Notes under the pieces: generated by a model
Told to the model about the DNA's origin: nothing
The model's database searches: none
The model's input: the letters and a program-made list of their open reading frames with translations, nothing else
DNA from: Streptomyces aidingensis
Lineage (GTDB): Bacteria; Actinomycetota; Actinomycetes; Streptomycetales; Streptomycetaceae
Length of the DNA: 64,000 nucleotides
Reading direction: 5' to 3'
NCBI RefSeq assembly: GCF_900112355.1
Contig: NZ_FOLM01000012.1
Location: 62,001-126,000 of the forward strand
Position numbers and translations under genes: made by a program
In this document: positions 1 through 8,426 of the stretch, one piece after another
Numbering within the stretch: the first letter of the stretch is position 1
How the letters are laid out: every line of letters starts with the position of its first letter

Positions 1-332
1 GCTCCGGGCGGCGGGCGGTGCACGCTCAGCAGGGCGAGATCGCCGCGGCCCTCGTCTGCCGGGTGCCAGCAGCCGTCCCGGACGGTGGCCGGTGAGCCGG
101 GCGCGCCCTCGATCTCGGGGAACTCCACGGTCACCGTGGCCGTCCGGCCCGGTACCACATGCGCGCAGGTCAGCACGGTGTCGCCGCCGAGCAGGACACC
201 GGAGCCGATGACCCTGCCGCCGGCCGGGCAGCGGATCCGGACGCGCCACGGATCCTGGGCCGCGCGGACCTCCCCGCTGCCGCCGCGCCCGGCCCCGGCC
301 CTGTGCCCGTTTCCCGTACCGCGCTGCCTCAT
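1..332 (-). CDS. Trypsin-like serine protease, N-terminal part (cut by window edge)
   Basis: Reading leftward from an ATG at 332, the frame stays open to the window edge. It encodes a chymotrypsin-fold start. The segment VLTCAHVV carries the catalytic His in its usual TAAH-like setting, and GDLALLSV about 50 residues later carries the triad Asp. The catalytic Ser would lie beyond the left edge. There is no signal peptide, so it is probably cytoplasmic. Such proteases are often effectors fused to other domains in predicted actinobacterial conflict systems. The divergent trypco2 gene 106 bp away supports that role by inference. A GGGGAGGG stretch about 11 bases upstream is the likely ribosome site. 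What follows the protease domain cannot be seen. Confidence 0.75.
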   Translation of the reverse strand, partial: MRQRGTGNGHRAGAGRGGSGEVRAAQDPWRVRIRCPAGGRVIGSGVLLGGDTVLTCAHVVPGRTATVTVEFPEIEGAPGSPATVRDGCWHPADEGRGDLALLSVHRPPPG

Positions 333-438
333 CCCGCGACCGACCCTCCCCGTCGACAGCAGGATAAACACGGGCGACTCCTCGCTGTAACCTTTTGGAC
401 GGAAACGGCCGGGCGGGCTGCGAGGGGGTCAACAAGCC

Positions 439-756
439 GTGGGCGACAGCGAGATCGGGCTGGCGGACGTGATCCGGCAGGTGCGCCGGGACCTGGAGGC
501 GGCGCAGCGGGAGAGCGACCGTGCCGGGCACGGGCTGCGGTTCGCCGTGGACCGGGTGAGTCTGGAGATCACCGTGCAGGTGCGCCGTGAGGGCTCGGGC
601 CGGGGCGGGCTGCGGATCGGGGTGGTGACGGCCGATCTGGGCGGCAGTGTCGCCCGGGACACCACCCACCGCATCCAGGTGGATCTGCTGCCGCGCGGCG
701 GCGGTGAGGGCTCCTTCGAGGTCGGCGGCCCGCCTCCGGGCGGCGACGGCACCTGA
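439..756 (+). CDS. Trypsin-co-occurring domain protein (trypco2 type)
   Basis: This is a 105-residue soluble protein. It opens with IGLADVIRQVRRDLEAA, a pattern typical of the trypco2 family, whose members sit beside trypsin-like effector proteases in actinobacteria. The second half is predicted beta-rich (EITVQVRR, LRIGVVTADLGG, HRIQVDLLP). The likely role is a partner or regulator of the divergent protease at 1-332; no biochemical function is established to my knowledge. The GTG start follows GAGGGGG at a spacing of about ten bases. The gene is convergent with the esterase at 942-1958, and a strong hairpin separates them. Confidence 0.75.
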   Translation: MGDSEIGLADVIRQVRRDLEAAQRESDRAGHGLRFAVDRVSLEITVQVRREGSGRGGLRIGVVTADLGGSVARDTTHRIQVDLLPRGGGEGSFEVGGPPPGGDGT

Positions 757-862
757 CCGGCCGCCCCGCCGCGGGCGGGATCAGACGGGGCGGGACGCCG
801 GCGCGCCGGGCCACTGCGTCCGGGCTCCGCAGGACGCGGCCGGTGACCACCACGCCCCAGCC

Positions 863-905
863 CTGCGGGGCCGCGCCGTACGGCCCGTACGGCGCGGCCC
901 CGCAG
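863..905. terminator. Bidirectional terminator hairpin
   Basis: A perfect inverted repeat has 20-bp arms (863-882 and 886-905) and a 3-base loop. It lies between the convergent trypco2 and esterase genes and can serve both strands. Confidence 0.85.
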
Positions 906-941
906 GTCCCGATCCGGGGCGAGGCATACGGATGGTCTCCA

Positions 942-1958
942 TCACGGCGGTGAACCGGGGGCAGCCGGGTGTGAAGACACCGCCTGATCCTCCCGGAGGG
1001 AACGCAGCGCGTCGATGACCTGCGCACGCCACCTGCGCGACGACGCCGAGACGGCCGAGAGCGAGGGCGCGCTGTGGATCTGTCCGGCGTACCGGACCGC
1101 CGTGGCGGCCGTCCCGCTCGCGGTAAGGGCATCCGCATAGGCGGCGCCCTGGGCCCACAGCGGGTCGAACTCGGCAGTGAGGATGAGCGCCTCCGGCAGG
1201 TCGGCGAGGTCTTCGGCCCGAAGGGGCGAGGCGTAGGGACTCGTTGCGTCGACGCTGTCGGGGAGGTACCACTGGATCGCCTGACGCAGTGGTCCGGAGG
1301 AGGGGCTGGGCACTCCCTCGACCGACGGGAAAGCCTTGTAGGCGCCTTCGTCGTACCTCTCCAGCGTGAGGTCGAGCACCGGCACCTCAAGCACCTGCAG
1401 CGCTATCCCGGGGCCGCCGCGGTCTCGGGCGAGGAGCGCGAGTCCTGCCGCGAGGTTCCCGCCGGCCGAGATGCCGCCGACCGCGATGCGAGACGGGTCC
1501 GCCTCGCCGATGCCGCCCCCGGCGATGTGGTCGACGGCGGCATATGCCTGATGGAGCGCTGTGGGATAGGGATGTTCCGGCGCCAGCGCATAGTCGATCT
1601 GCACGACGACAACGTTTGCCTCCAGCACGAGCTGGCGGCACAGGTCCACGATGTCGGGAGCGTCGAACGTCCGCTGCCACCAGGCGCCGCCGAAGAGATG
1701 CAGGAACACCGGATGCGGACCCGGCGCCGGAGGCGTCAGGACCCGTAGCGGAACGGGGCCGTGGGCCGTGGGGAGGCTTTCCGTGCGCTCTCCCACCAGG
1801 TCAAGGCGTGCGCCGGGAGCGATCGGATAATCAGCCATAAGCGTGTTGTACGCGATCTCGATGCCGGCACGACGCTCCTGTGGAGTCTTCCCGGTGATGC
1901 CGTCCAGCGCAGGCATCGAGCGTTCGAGCCAGCGTTGCACGCCTGATTCGATGGGCAC
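942..1958 (-). CDS. Alpha/beta-hydrolase esterase of the HSL type
   Basis: This is a 338-residue hydrolase. HLFGGAWW corresponds to the oxyanion-hole HGGG motif, and GGISAGGN holds the nucleophilic Ser. EFDPL and QIHS supply the acid and His of the triad. YALAPEHPYP is a typical HSL-family segment. The GTG at 1958 is chosen because GGAGG lies six bases upstream. A longer in-frame start at 1985 would overlap the operator. The gene is divergent from the LacI regulator, and their gap holds a palindrome that recurs before the sugar-binding protein at 6386. It is therefore likely co-regulated with that transporter and may deacylate the imported or extracellular sugar ester; the substrate is not known. 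No signal peptide is visible. Confidence 0.85.
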   Translation of the reverse strand: MPIESGVQRWLERSMPALDGITGKTPQERRAGIEIAYNTLMADYPIAPGARLDLVGERTESLPTAHGPVPLRVLTPPAPGPHPVFLHLFGGAWWQRTFDAPDIVDLCRQLVLEANVVVVQIDYALAPEHPYPTALHQAYAAVDHIAGGGIGEADPSRIAVGGISAGGNLAAGLALLARDRGGPGIALQVLEVPVLDLTLERYDEGAYKAFPSVEGVPSPSSGPLRQAIQWYLPDSVDATSPYASPLRAEDLADLPEALILTAEFDPLWAQGAAYADALTASGTAATAVRYAGQIHSAPSLSAVSASSRRWRAQVIDALRSLREDQAVSSHPAAPGSPP

Positions 1959-1976
1959 TGTGTTCCTCCAGGTGAA

Positions 1977-1990
1977 TCGAAGCACTTCGA
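1977..1990. promoter_or_regulatory. LacI-family operator, copy 1
   Basis: TCGAAGCACTTCGA is an inverted repeat with 6-bp arms around CA. The arms continue into an overlapping second dyad (CACTTC, three bases, GAAGTG). The site lies between the divergent esterase and lacI genes. A CATAAT -10-like hexamer for lacI follows at 1999-2004. The identical 14-mer recurs at 6516-6529, which supports its identity as the operator of the adjacent regulator. Confidence 0.8.
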
Positions 1991-2051
1991 AGAAGTGACA
2001 TAATCGTCCTCAGCGCAATCGTCAGCGACAGCTGAGGCGGAACGAGGATCG

Positions 2052-3071
2052 ATGGCGGACCGGGACCCGACGATCTACGAGGTCGCGCAGCGCGCCGGGG
2101 TGAGTATCTCGACGGTGTCGCTTGCTCTGAATCAGCCCACTCGGGTCACGTCACCGACGCGCGAGCGCATCCTGGCGGCGGCCGACGAGCTCGGATTCGT
2201 CCCCAAAGTGCGTGCCGTGACGCAGGCGCGCCGGGGGCTTGGCCGTATCGCCGCTGTGGCACCGTTCACGTCCTACCCGAGCTTCTCCCGTCGGTTGGCG
2301 GGTGCCCTGACGGAGCTGGCCGACGACGGGACACAGCTCTTCGTGGTGGACACCAAGGACATCGCCGTTTCGGATTCGCCCGTGCTGGCCAGCATGCCCG
2401 TGCGCGGTCACGTCGACGGTGTGCTCATCTTCGGTGTGCTGATGGAGGACACGATCGCCCGGCGCCTCAAGGAGCGCCTGCCCACGATCCTGCTCGACAC
2501 CAGTTTCCCGGGCCTGCCGAGTATCAGCGTCGACTTCCGGGAGGGCGGACGCATCGCGGGCCGCCATCTCCGTGAGCTCGGCCACCGGCATGTGGCCTTC
2601 GTCAACGAGACCGAGCGATTCAAGTTCGACTCGCCGGCCACCCTGCTGATCGCAGGGCTGCGGGACGTCATGGGTTACGACGCGGTGCACGAGTATGTGG
2701 TCCCCCGCGGCACCGACGGGGGCCGTCTCGGCGTCGATGCCGTGCTTGCCGAACCGGACGAGCCGACGACGGCCATCATGGCCGTCCGTGACCTGCTGGC
2801 AATCGGTGCCGTCGCCGAGCTCCGCCGCCGGGGAGTGCGCGTACCCGAGGACATGTCCGTCGTCGGCTTCGATGACGACCCGGTTGCCGAGGCGCTCGGC
2901 CTGACGACTGTCCGCCATCCGTTCGAGGAGTCCGGACGCCTCGCCGTGCGAGCTCTCCGCGAACGGCTGGAGAGCCCGGGGAAGGAGATCGCCGACCGGC
3001 GCCTTGAGCTCGCCCTCAAAGCCCGGGAGACGACCGGACCTCCCCCTGGGTGTCCGCTCGCCCTGCGGTAG
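2052..3071 (+). CDS. LacI-family transcriptional regulator
   Basis: This 339-residue repressor has an N-terminal helix-turn-helix (IYEVAQRAGVSISTVSLALN, about residues 8-27) followed by the hinge and a periplasmic-binding-protein-like sugar domain. The C-terminal half has the usual features, for example GRIAGRHLRELGHRHVAFV and DMSVVGFDDDP. The start ATG has GAGGA four to eight bases upstream. It is divergent from the esterase and convergent with the transporter operon. The repeated operator at 1977 and 6516 suggests that it controls itself, the esterase and the ABC transporter, with release by an imported sugar. The inducer cannot be read from sequence. Confidence 0.92.
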   Translation: MADRDPTIYEVAQRAGVSISTVSLALNQPTRVTSPTRERILAAADELGFVPKVRAVTQARRGLGRIAAVAPFTSYPSFSRRLAGALTELADDGTQLFVVDTKDIAVSDSPVLASMPVRGHVDGVLIFGVLMEDTIARRLKERLPTILLDTSFPGLPSISVDFREGGRIAGRHLRELGHRHVAFVNETERFKFDSPATLLIAGLRDVMGYDAVHEYVVPRGTDGGRLGVDAVLAEPDEPTTAIMAVRDLLAIGAVAELRRRGVRVPEDMSVVGFDDDPVAEALGLTTVRHPFEESGRLAVRALRERLESPGKEIADRRLELALKARETTGPPPGCPLALR

Positions 3072-3289
3072 GGCGTGGTGGGCTGTTCGCATTCGTCCGG
3101 CCACCGGTTCCTCCGGGAGCCGGAGGTCCCGGGGAGTGCATCCCCTGTGCAGTCCGTCGCCCGGCGCCCGTGACGCGCCCTCCTGGATGTCGTGGGCGGG
3201 CATGACCGTTGACACGGCCGGGTGTCGCGGTCGGTGTCGCCGGCACAGCCGGGCACCGGGAGCGCTCCATGATGGTCGGCACACGGTGT

Positions 3290-4114
3290 TCATCCCTTCA
3301 CCGCTCCCTGGAGGAGGGCTCTTATGAAGTGACGCTGGAAGATCACAAAGACCACGATCGTCGGAGCGATGATCAGCAGGGTGCCTGCGGACAACAGAAC
3401 GACGTCGGTGCCGTAGCGGCCCTGGAAGGCCCCGAGCGCGCCCGCCATGGTGCGTTGCAGCGGGTCGTCCACCAGCACGATCGCGAGCAGATACTGGTTC
3501 CATGTCCACAGGAACAGCAGAATCGCCAAGGCGGAGAGGCTCGGACCGGCGAGGGGCAGCTGTATGTCGCGCAGTTCCCGCCAATAGCCGGCGCCGTCGA
3601 CACGTGCCGCCTCCGACAGTTCGCGCGGCACACCGAGGAAGTGCGCCCGCATCCAGATCACCCCGAAGGGCATGTACAACCCGATGAGCGGAAGGATGAT
3701 GGCCCAGCGTGTGTTGAGCAGGCCCATCGACTGCATCTGGTAGTACAGCGGGGTCACGATCGATTCAAACGGCATGGTCAGCCCGAGCAGGAGCAGCACG
3801 ACCACGACACGGCTCGCCGGCGGGTTCAGCCTCGCGAGGGCGAAGCCGGCGAGTGTGGCGAACGCGAGCGCGACGGGCACGACGACGATCTCGATCAGCA
3901 AGCTGGAGACCAGCAGGTCCGCGAGCCGCGCAACGCGGAAGGCGTCGGCGAAGTTCTCCCAGTGCGGCTCGCTCGGCCACCGCAGCCCCACGGGGATCGT
4001 GCCCTGGGGCTGCAGAGCGGCCGAGAGCATGCTGAGCAACGGCAGCAGCGTGGAAACCAGCGCGAAACCCAGCACGACACGGCCGAGCACTGCTTCCCAG
4101 CGGTTGGTGATCAC
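3290..4114 (-). CDS. Carbohydrate ABC transporter permease (MalG-like)
   Basis: This 274-residue inner-membrane protein has about six transmembrane helices. The EAA loop that contacts the ATPase is visible as EAARVDGAGYWRELRDIQLPL (about residues 185-205). The GTG start overlaps the TGA of the upstream permease (GTGA), which indicates translational coupling. It is the last gene of the three-gene operon reading leftward. No ATPase gene is present. In Streptomyces such importers normally share the MsiK ATPase encoded elsewhere, and this is inferred here. Confidence 0.92.
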   Translation of the reverse strand: MITNRWEAVLGRVVLGFALVSTLLPLLSMLSAALQPQGTIPVGLRWPSEPHWENFADAFRVARLADLLVSSLLIEIVVVPVALAFATLAGFALARLNPPASRVVVVLLLLGLTMPFESIVTPLYYQMQSMGLLNTRWAIILPLIGLYMPFGVIWMRAHFLGVPRELSEAARVDGAGYWRELRDIQLPLAGPSLSALAILLFLWTWNQYLLAIVLVDDPLQRTMAGALGAFQGRYGTDVVLLSAGTLLIIAPTIVVFVIFQRHFIRALLQGAVKG

Positions 4115-5040
4115 GGCCGCTCCTGGAACACACGGTGGAGCGGCAGGATGACGGCGAGCACGAGCAGCATGAGCACGACGCCCAGGGCCGAGGCGAGCCC
4201 GATCTCCCGCTCACCGAAGCCGAGGCGGTAGATCTCGACGCCCGGCACCATCGTCTCGCGGCCGGGCCCGCCCCCCGTTGTCGTCATGATGATGTCGAAG
4301 CTGGCGAGGGCCGCAATGGTGTTGATCGTGACCAGCACGCCGATCTCCTTGCGGACGCTGGGCAGCGTGACCGCCCGGAACTCGTGATACCAGTTGCCGC
4401 CGTCCAGCCGCACCGATTCGTACAGCGCCGGGTCGATCTTGCCGATGGCGGTGAGCAGCAGGACGGTGCAGAGCCCGGTGAGGACCCAGGTCCCGATCAG
4501 GCCGACGGCGGGCAGGGCGAAATCGAAGTCGCCGAGCCATGGCCGCGTCAGGGAGCCCAGGCCGACCACGTCCAGGGCCTGGTTGACGAGTCCGGTCTGC
4601 GCGTACATCCACGACCAGCCGATGCCTGCGGCGACCAGCGGGATGATCTGTGGCAGGAAGAGCATGGTGCGCGCGGCGGAAGCGAACACCGGGTTCTGGA
4701 TCACCTTGATCAGCGAGGCCAGCGCGAGACCGGCTGTGACGGGCAGCACCGTGAAGAAGATGATAAGGACAAAGGCGTTGCGTATGGGCGCGAGGCGTTC
4801 CGGCTCGGTGAGGATGTTCTTGTAGTTGTCCAGGCCGACCCAGGTCGCCGGGCCGATCCCGTTCCACTCGTAGAGTGAGTACTGCACCGCGACGCAGAGT
4901 GGGTACAGCACGAACATCGCGTACACGATGAGCGCCGGAGCGGCGAACAGCCAGCCGGCCGCCACGTCGCGGCCCCGCATCCGTGGACCGGTGCGGCCGG
5001 CACCCCCGGCCCTTCCCGAGGAAAATCCGGTGGCGGTCAA
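4111..5040 (-). CDS. Carbohydrate ABC transporter permease (MalF-like)
   Basis: The membrane protein has about six helices, beginning with WLFAAPALIVYAMFVLYPLCV. Its EAA loop is YESVRLDGGNWYHEFRAVTLP near residue 215. The start is uncertain. A TTG at 5040 overlaps the stop of the solute-binding gene (TTGA) and has GAGGAGG about ten bases upstream, giving 309 residues. An ATG at 4980 would give 289 residues but has a weak ribosome site. I prefer the coupled TTG. Together with the 3290-4114 permease it forms the heterodimeric pore for the sugar delivered by the lipoprotein at 5037-6386. Confidence 0.88.
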   Translation of the reverse strand: MTATGFSSGRAGGAGRTGPRMRGRDVAAGWLFAAPALIVYAMFVLYPLCVAVQYSLYEWNGIGPATWVGLDNYKNILTEPERLAPIRNAFVLIIFFTVLPVTAGLALASLIKVIQNPVFASAARTMLFLPQIIPLVAAGIGWSWMYAQTGLVNQALDVVGLGSLTRPWLGDFDFALPAVGLIGTWVLTGLCTVLLLTAIGKIDPALYESVRLDGGNWYHEFRAVTLPSVRKEIGVLVTINTIAALASFDIIMTTTGGGPGRETMVPGVEIYRLGFGEREIGLASALGVVLMLLVLAVILPLHRVFQERP

Positions 5041-6386
5041 CTGGCCAGATCCTCCTCGTAGTCGGCCTGGAGCTTCGCGGCGAACTCCTCCGGCGACGTC
5101 CGGCCGCCGATGAGCAGCTGAAGCTGCGGGGCGAGGGTGTTCTGGAACATGCCGGGTGTCGCGTTGGTCAGGAAGCCGATCGCGCCATCCCCCTCGGCCA
5201 CATCCTGGAACGCCTCCTGTGTCTGCTCCGTCACGGACCCGGGCGCGACATCGGGGAGCGGCCGGCCCGGATCGCCGCCGGGGACGGATCCGCCGACATC
5301 GGCCACGGTCTGCCGTGCCGTGGAGTTGGTGAGCGTCCAATTGAGGAAGTAGGCCGCCGCGTCCGGATTCTCCGCCTTTGCGGGAATGACGAGACTGCCA
5401 GGGGTTGACATGGCGATGGCCGGTCTGCCGGCGTCCTCGGGCGGGAAGAGGAAGAAGCCGACGTTGCCTTCCATCTCGCTGTCGAGGGCCGCTGCCTGCC
5501 AGTTGCCCAGGAACATGAAGAGTCCTTCGCCGGCCGCGAACCGCCCGACCATCGAGGTGTAGTCGACGGAGTTGGCGTCGCTGTTGAGGTAGCCCTTCTC
5601 GGCCCACTCCTGGAGGCGCCGGGCCGCAGCGACCGATTCGGGCACGTCGATGGTGGCGCCGGGCACGTTGTAGATCCAGTCCTCTACGGTCTGCCGGTCC
5701 AGCAGTTGGTTGAGGATCGCCTGGTAGGTCATGTTCGCCTCGCCGGCCGCGTTGGCCTGCATGATCGGCAGCAGCCCCGCATCCCTGGCGGCCTGGAGCA
5801 GTTCCTCGAACTCGCCCATCGTGGCGGGAGGTTCGTTCATGCCGATCTGCCGGGCCAGCTCCTTGTTGAAGTAGACACCGGTCACGCTGTGGTTGATGCC
5901 ATAGCCGTAGAGGCTGCCCTCGCCCCGTTGGCCGCTCTCGCTCACGCGGAGCGGAGCCAGCTGCGTGGGTGGGAAACGGTCCCAGCCGTAGGCGTCGGCG
6001 TAGGGGTCGAGATCGAGCAGCAGATTGTCTTTCACCTGGTCGGTCTGCACGTCCAGTCGCACCAGATCAGGCGGGTTGTCGCTGGCCATGAGGCGCGGCG
6101 CGTTCTGCAGCAGCACGTCGTACCGTTCCTTCGTGATCTCAAAGGTGACGTTCGGGTGCTGCCGCTGGAACTCGTGGGCGAGCTCCTCGTAAAGGGTGTA
6201 GTTCGTCTCGGTGTACAGCTTGATCGTTATCGGCTCATCGGCCAGTCGGGTATTCACCGAGCGACGCTGCGGAGCGCCGGGGTCGCTGCCGCCCGGCGCG
6301 CAACCGGCCAGAACGACAACCGACATCGCGGCCATGGCGAGCGACAGGCCCACGGCGCGACGTCGGCGGCGGGATGGCGACAGCAT
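5037..6386 (-). CDS. Extracellular sugar-binding lipoprotein of an ABC importer
   Basis: This 449-residue substrate-binding protein begins with an Arg-rich n-region and hydrophobic core, ending in the lipobox VLAGC (Cys at about residue 29). It is therefore a lipid-anchored extracellular protein. The mature part has the SBP family 1 pattern (ITIKLYTETNYTLYEELAHEFQRQ, where only part is quoted; GRFAAGEGLFMFLGNW). It is first in the operon, reading leftward into two permeases. A near-consensus promoter and the LacI operator lie just upstream. The sugar is unknown; the co-regulated esterase hints at an acylated oligosaccharide. Confidence 0.92.
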   Translation of the reverse strand: MLSPSRRRRRAVGLSLAMAAMSVVVLAGCAPGGSDPGAPQRRSVNTRLADEPITIKLYTETNYTLYEELAHEFQRQHPNVTFEITKERYDVLLQNAPRLMASDNPPDLVRLDVQTDQVKDNLLLDLDPYADAYGWDRFPPTQLAPLRVSESGQRGEGSLYGYGINHSVTGVYFNKELARQIGMNEPPATMGEFEELLQAARDAGLLPIMQANAAGEANMTYQAILNQLLDRQTVEDWIYNVPGATIDVPESVAAARRLQEWAEKGYLNSDANSVDYTSMVGRFAAGEGLFMFLGNWQAAALDSEMEGNVGFFLFPPEDAGRPAIAMSTPGSLVIPAKAENPDAAAYFLNWTLTNSTARQTVADVGGSVPGGDPGRPLPDVAPGSVTEQTQEAFQDVAEGDGAIGFLTNATPGMFQNTLAPQLQLLIGGRTSPEEFAAKLQADYEEDLAS

Positions 6387-6478
6387 GGTGGACTCCTTTA
6401 TCCGATGCGTTTCGGGCCGATTTGCGCGCTGACGGTTACTCTGCGCAGCGAAGGCTCATCGTCCCTGGTTGCGGCCAA

Positions 6479-6507
6479 AGTATTGGCCCGCCGCATCGGC
6501 GTGTCAA
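6479..6507 (-). promoter_or_regulatory. Sigma-70-type promoter of the sugar transporter operon
   Basis: On the minus strand TTGACA (6502-6507) and AATACT (6479-6484) are separated by exactly 17 bases. The hexamers lie about 100 bases before the lipoprotein start. The LacI operator copy 2 is centred eight bases upstream of the -35 hexamer. Confidence 0.75.
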
Positions 6508-6515
6508 GGGTTCTA

Positions 6516-6529
6516 TCGAAGCACTTCGA
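6516..6529. promoter_or_regulatory. LacI-family operator, copy 2
   Basis: TCGAAGCACTTCGA is identical over 14 bases to the site at 1977-1990. A further half-palindrome CTTCGAAG follows at 6534-6541. Its position just upstream of the transporter promoter fits repression by the LacI protein encoded at 2052-3071. Confidence 0.8.
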
Positions 6530-6651
6530 TGACTCTTCGAAGGGGCCAGTCCCCCCGGAACGGCCTCCCGGCAACGTCCGAACGTGCCGTGGCCGGATTC
6601 ATGTGGCGCAGCGGAGCCGGACGGGCCACCTCGGCCTGCGCCTGGCCTGAT

Positions 6652-6690
6652 CCGGGGCGGAGGGCCGTCGGCGGGGCCCTCCCGCCCCGG
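6652..6690. terminator. Terminator hairpin after rox
   Basis: An inverted repeat with CCGGGGCGG-AGGGCC on the left and its near-complement on the right (one bulged base) lies just past the stop of the monooxygenase gene at 6709. It is GC-rich without a T-tract, as is common in Streptomyces. Confidence 0.7.
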
Positions 6691-6708
6691 CGGGGGACGG
6701 CCGCGGAT

Positions 6709-8145
6709 TCAGCCGGCGGCGGGGCCGAACCACCGGGGCAGGCGGGTGAGCAGTTCCCGCTGTTCCTCGCCGGCCCAGGCCACATAGCCGTCCGGCCGCA
6801 GCAGCACCGCGGGCGCGGCCATGTCCGCCAGTTCCTTGCCGCCGTCCACCACGTGGTCCACCCGGTCCGCCCAGCCGGCGGCGGACAGCCGGCCGGTCCC
6901 GTCCAGCAGCAGCCCGCGCCCGGCGCGGGTCAGCTCGTACAGACGCCCCCGCCCCAGCCGTATGTCCCGCATCCGGCGGCCGAGCAGCTCATGGCCCTCG
7001 CCGAGGTCGTAGCGCACCCCGATCGCGGTGATCTTCTCCATCAGGTAGCGGTTGACCTCCTCGAAGTCCATCAGTTCCGACAGCAGTGCGCGCACCGCCC
7101 GCGGTCCCGGCTCGGGGGAGAGCAGCTCCATCTGGGCGCGGGTGTTGTCCAGGACGTCGGCGGCCACCGGATGGCGTTCGCTGTGGTAGCTGTCCAGCAG
7201 CCCTTCCGGTGCCCAGCCGGCCACCTCGGCGGCCAGCTTCCAGCCGAGGTTGAAGGCGTCCTGGAGGCCGAGGTTGAGGCCCTGCCCGCCGGTCGGCGGA
7301 TGGATGTGCGCCGCGTCGCCGGCCAGCAGCACCCGGCCGGTCCGGTAGCGCTCGGCCAGCCGGGTGGCGTCGCCGAAACGGGACAGCACGCGCGGCGAGT
7401 GCACCCCGAAGTCGGTGCCGGCCAGGGCCCGCAGCCGCTGCCGGAACTCCGCCAGGGACGGTGCGGTCGTGCGGTCCCCGGCCACCCCCTCGGCGGGCAC
7501 GATGACGCGGTACAGCCCCTCCCCGAGGGGCACCGCGCCGAACCGCAGCTGGGTCGCGCGCACCCGGGCCACCACGGCGGCCACCGTCTCCGGCTCCGCG
7601 GTCAGCTCCATCTCGCCCACCAGCGTCTCGACCCGGGACGGCTCCCCGGGGAAGCCGACGCCGAGCAGCTTGCGCACGGTGCTGCGTCCGCCGTCACAGC
7701 CGACGAGCCAGCGCGCCCGCAGCCGCTCGCCGCCGGTGAGTGCGACGGTCACCCCGTGCTCGTCCTGGCTCAGCCCGGTCACCTCCCGGCCCCGCCGCAG
7801 CCCGGCGCCGAGTTCGGCGGCGCGCTCGGTCAGCAGCCGCTCGGTGAGGTTCTGCGGGATGGCCAGGATGTAGGGATGCGCGGTGTCCAGCCGCTCCGGC
7901 CACGGCTTGGCCAGGCCGGCGAAGAAACCGCCGACCGCGTACTGCTTGCCCAGCGCGAGAAACCGTTCCAGCAGGCCGCGCTGGTCCATGATCTCGATGC
8001 TGCGCACATGCAGGCCGAGCGCGCGGGCCTGCCCGGCCGGCTCCGTCTCCTTCTCCAGCACGAGCACCCGCACCCCGTGCAGCCGCAGCTCGCAGGCCAG
8101 CATCAGGCCGGTCGGACCGCCGCCGGCAATGATCACATCAATCAT
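6709..8145 (-). CDS. rox: Rifampicin monooxygenase (Rox family)
   Basis: This 478-residue class A flavoprotein monooxygenase has the N-terminal FAD motif (GGGPTGLMLACELR), the DG motif GCDGGRSTVRK near residue 165, and GDAAHIHPPTGGQGLNLG near residue 270. Segments such as LHVRSIEIMDQRGLLERF and GEGHELLGRRMRDI closely match what I recall of Streptomyces Rox proteins, which oxidise rifamycins and cause their linearisation. The upstream 19-bp rifamycin-associated element at 8231-8249 strongly supports the assignment. The ATG at 8145 follows GGGGGG; an ATG four codons earlier lacks a ribosome site. It is expected to confer inducible rifamycin resistance. Confidence 0.9.
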   Translation of the reverse strand: MIDVIIAGGGPTGLMLACELRLHGVRVLVLEKETEPAGQARALGLHVRSIEIMDQRGLLERFLALGKQYAVGGFFAGLAKPWPERLDTAHPYILAIPQNLTERLLTERAAELGAGLRRGREVTGLSQDEHGVTVALTGGERLRARWLVGCDGGRSTVRKLLGVGFPGEPSRVETLVGEMELTAEPETVAAVVARVRATQLRFGAVPLGEGLYRVIVPAEGVAGDRTTAPSLAEFRQRLRALAGTDFGVHSPRVLSRFGDATRLAERYRTGRVLLAGDAAHIHPPTGGQGLNLGLQDAFNLGWKLAAEVAGWAPEGLLDSYHSERHPVAADVLDNTRAQMELLSPEPGPRAVRALLSELMDFEEVNRYLMEKITAIGVRYDLGEGHELLGRRMRDIRLGRGRLYELTRAGRGLLLDGTGRLSAAGWADRVDHVVDGGKELADMAAPAVLLRPDGYVAWAGEEQRELLTRLPRWFGPAAG

Positions 8146-8230
8146 CGGACCCCCCATAGAAAGTCATACTTCGCAAAACGCTGATTTCCTCAGGTTCCGC
8201 CCCTCGGCCGACGATTCTGCGCCACGACCC

Positions 8231-8249
8231 GGGCCTTGCCGCAAGGCCC
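8231..8249. promoter_or_regulatory. Rifamycin-associated element (RAE)
   Basis: GGGCCTTGCCGCAAGGCCC is a 19-bp near-perfect dyad. It closely matches the published RAE found upstream of rifamycin-inactivating genes in actinobacteria. It lies 86 bases before rox and 178 before the divergent DUF2252 gene. On the plus strand TTGCCG (8236-8241) and TATAGG are 17 bases apart, so the element may also overlap a promoter for the DUF2252 gene. Confidence 0.85.
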
Positions 8250-8426
8250 CCGGTGCGCTATAGGTTGAGAGTGGCAAGGAGCGGATGTTCTCCTTGCCCT
8301 TTTCTGTTGCGCGTTTTCCGCTGCCGTCTGTCGCCCCCGCTGCCCGCGGTGAACGGCACACCTCCCTCCCGAACCTCCCGGCGCACGGGTACCGTCTGGG
8401 GCGCAACGGCACACGGGGAGGCGCAC

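Noticed and set aside
4980..5607. An upstream extension of the MalF-like permease
   Set aside because: The extra N-terminal part is only the out-of-frame shadow of the solute-binding protein gene; real permease similarity starts after 5040.
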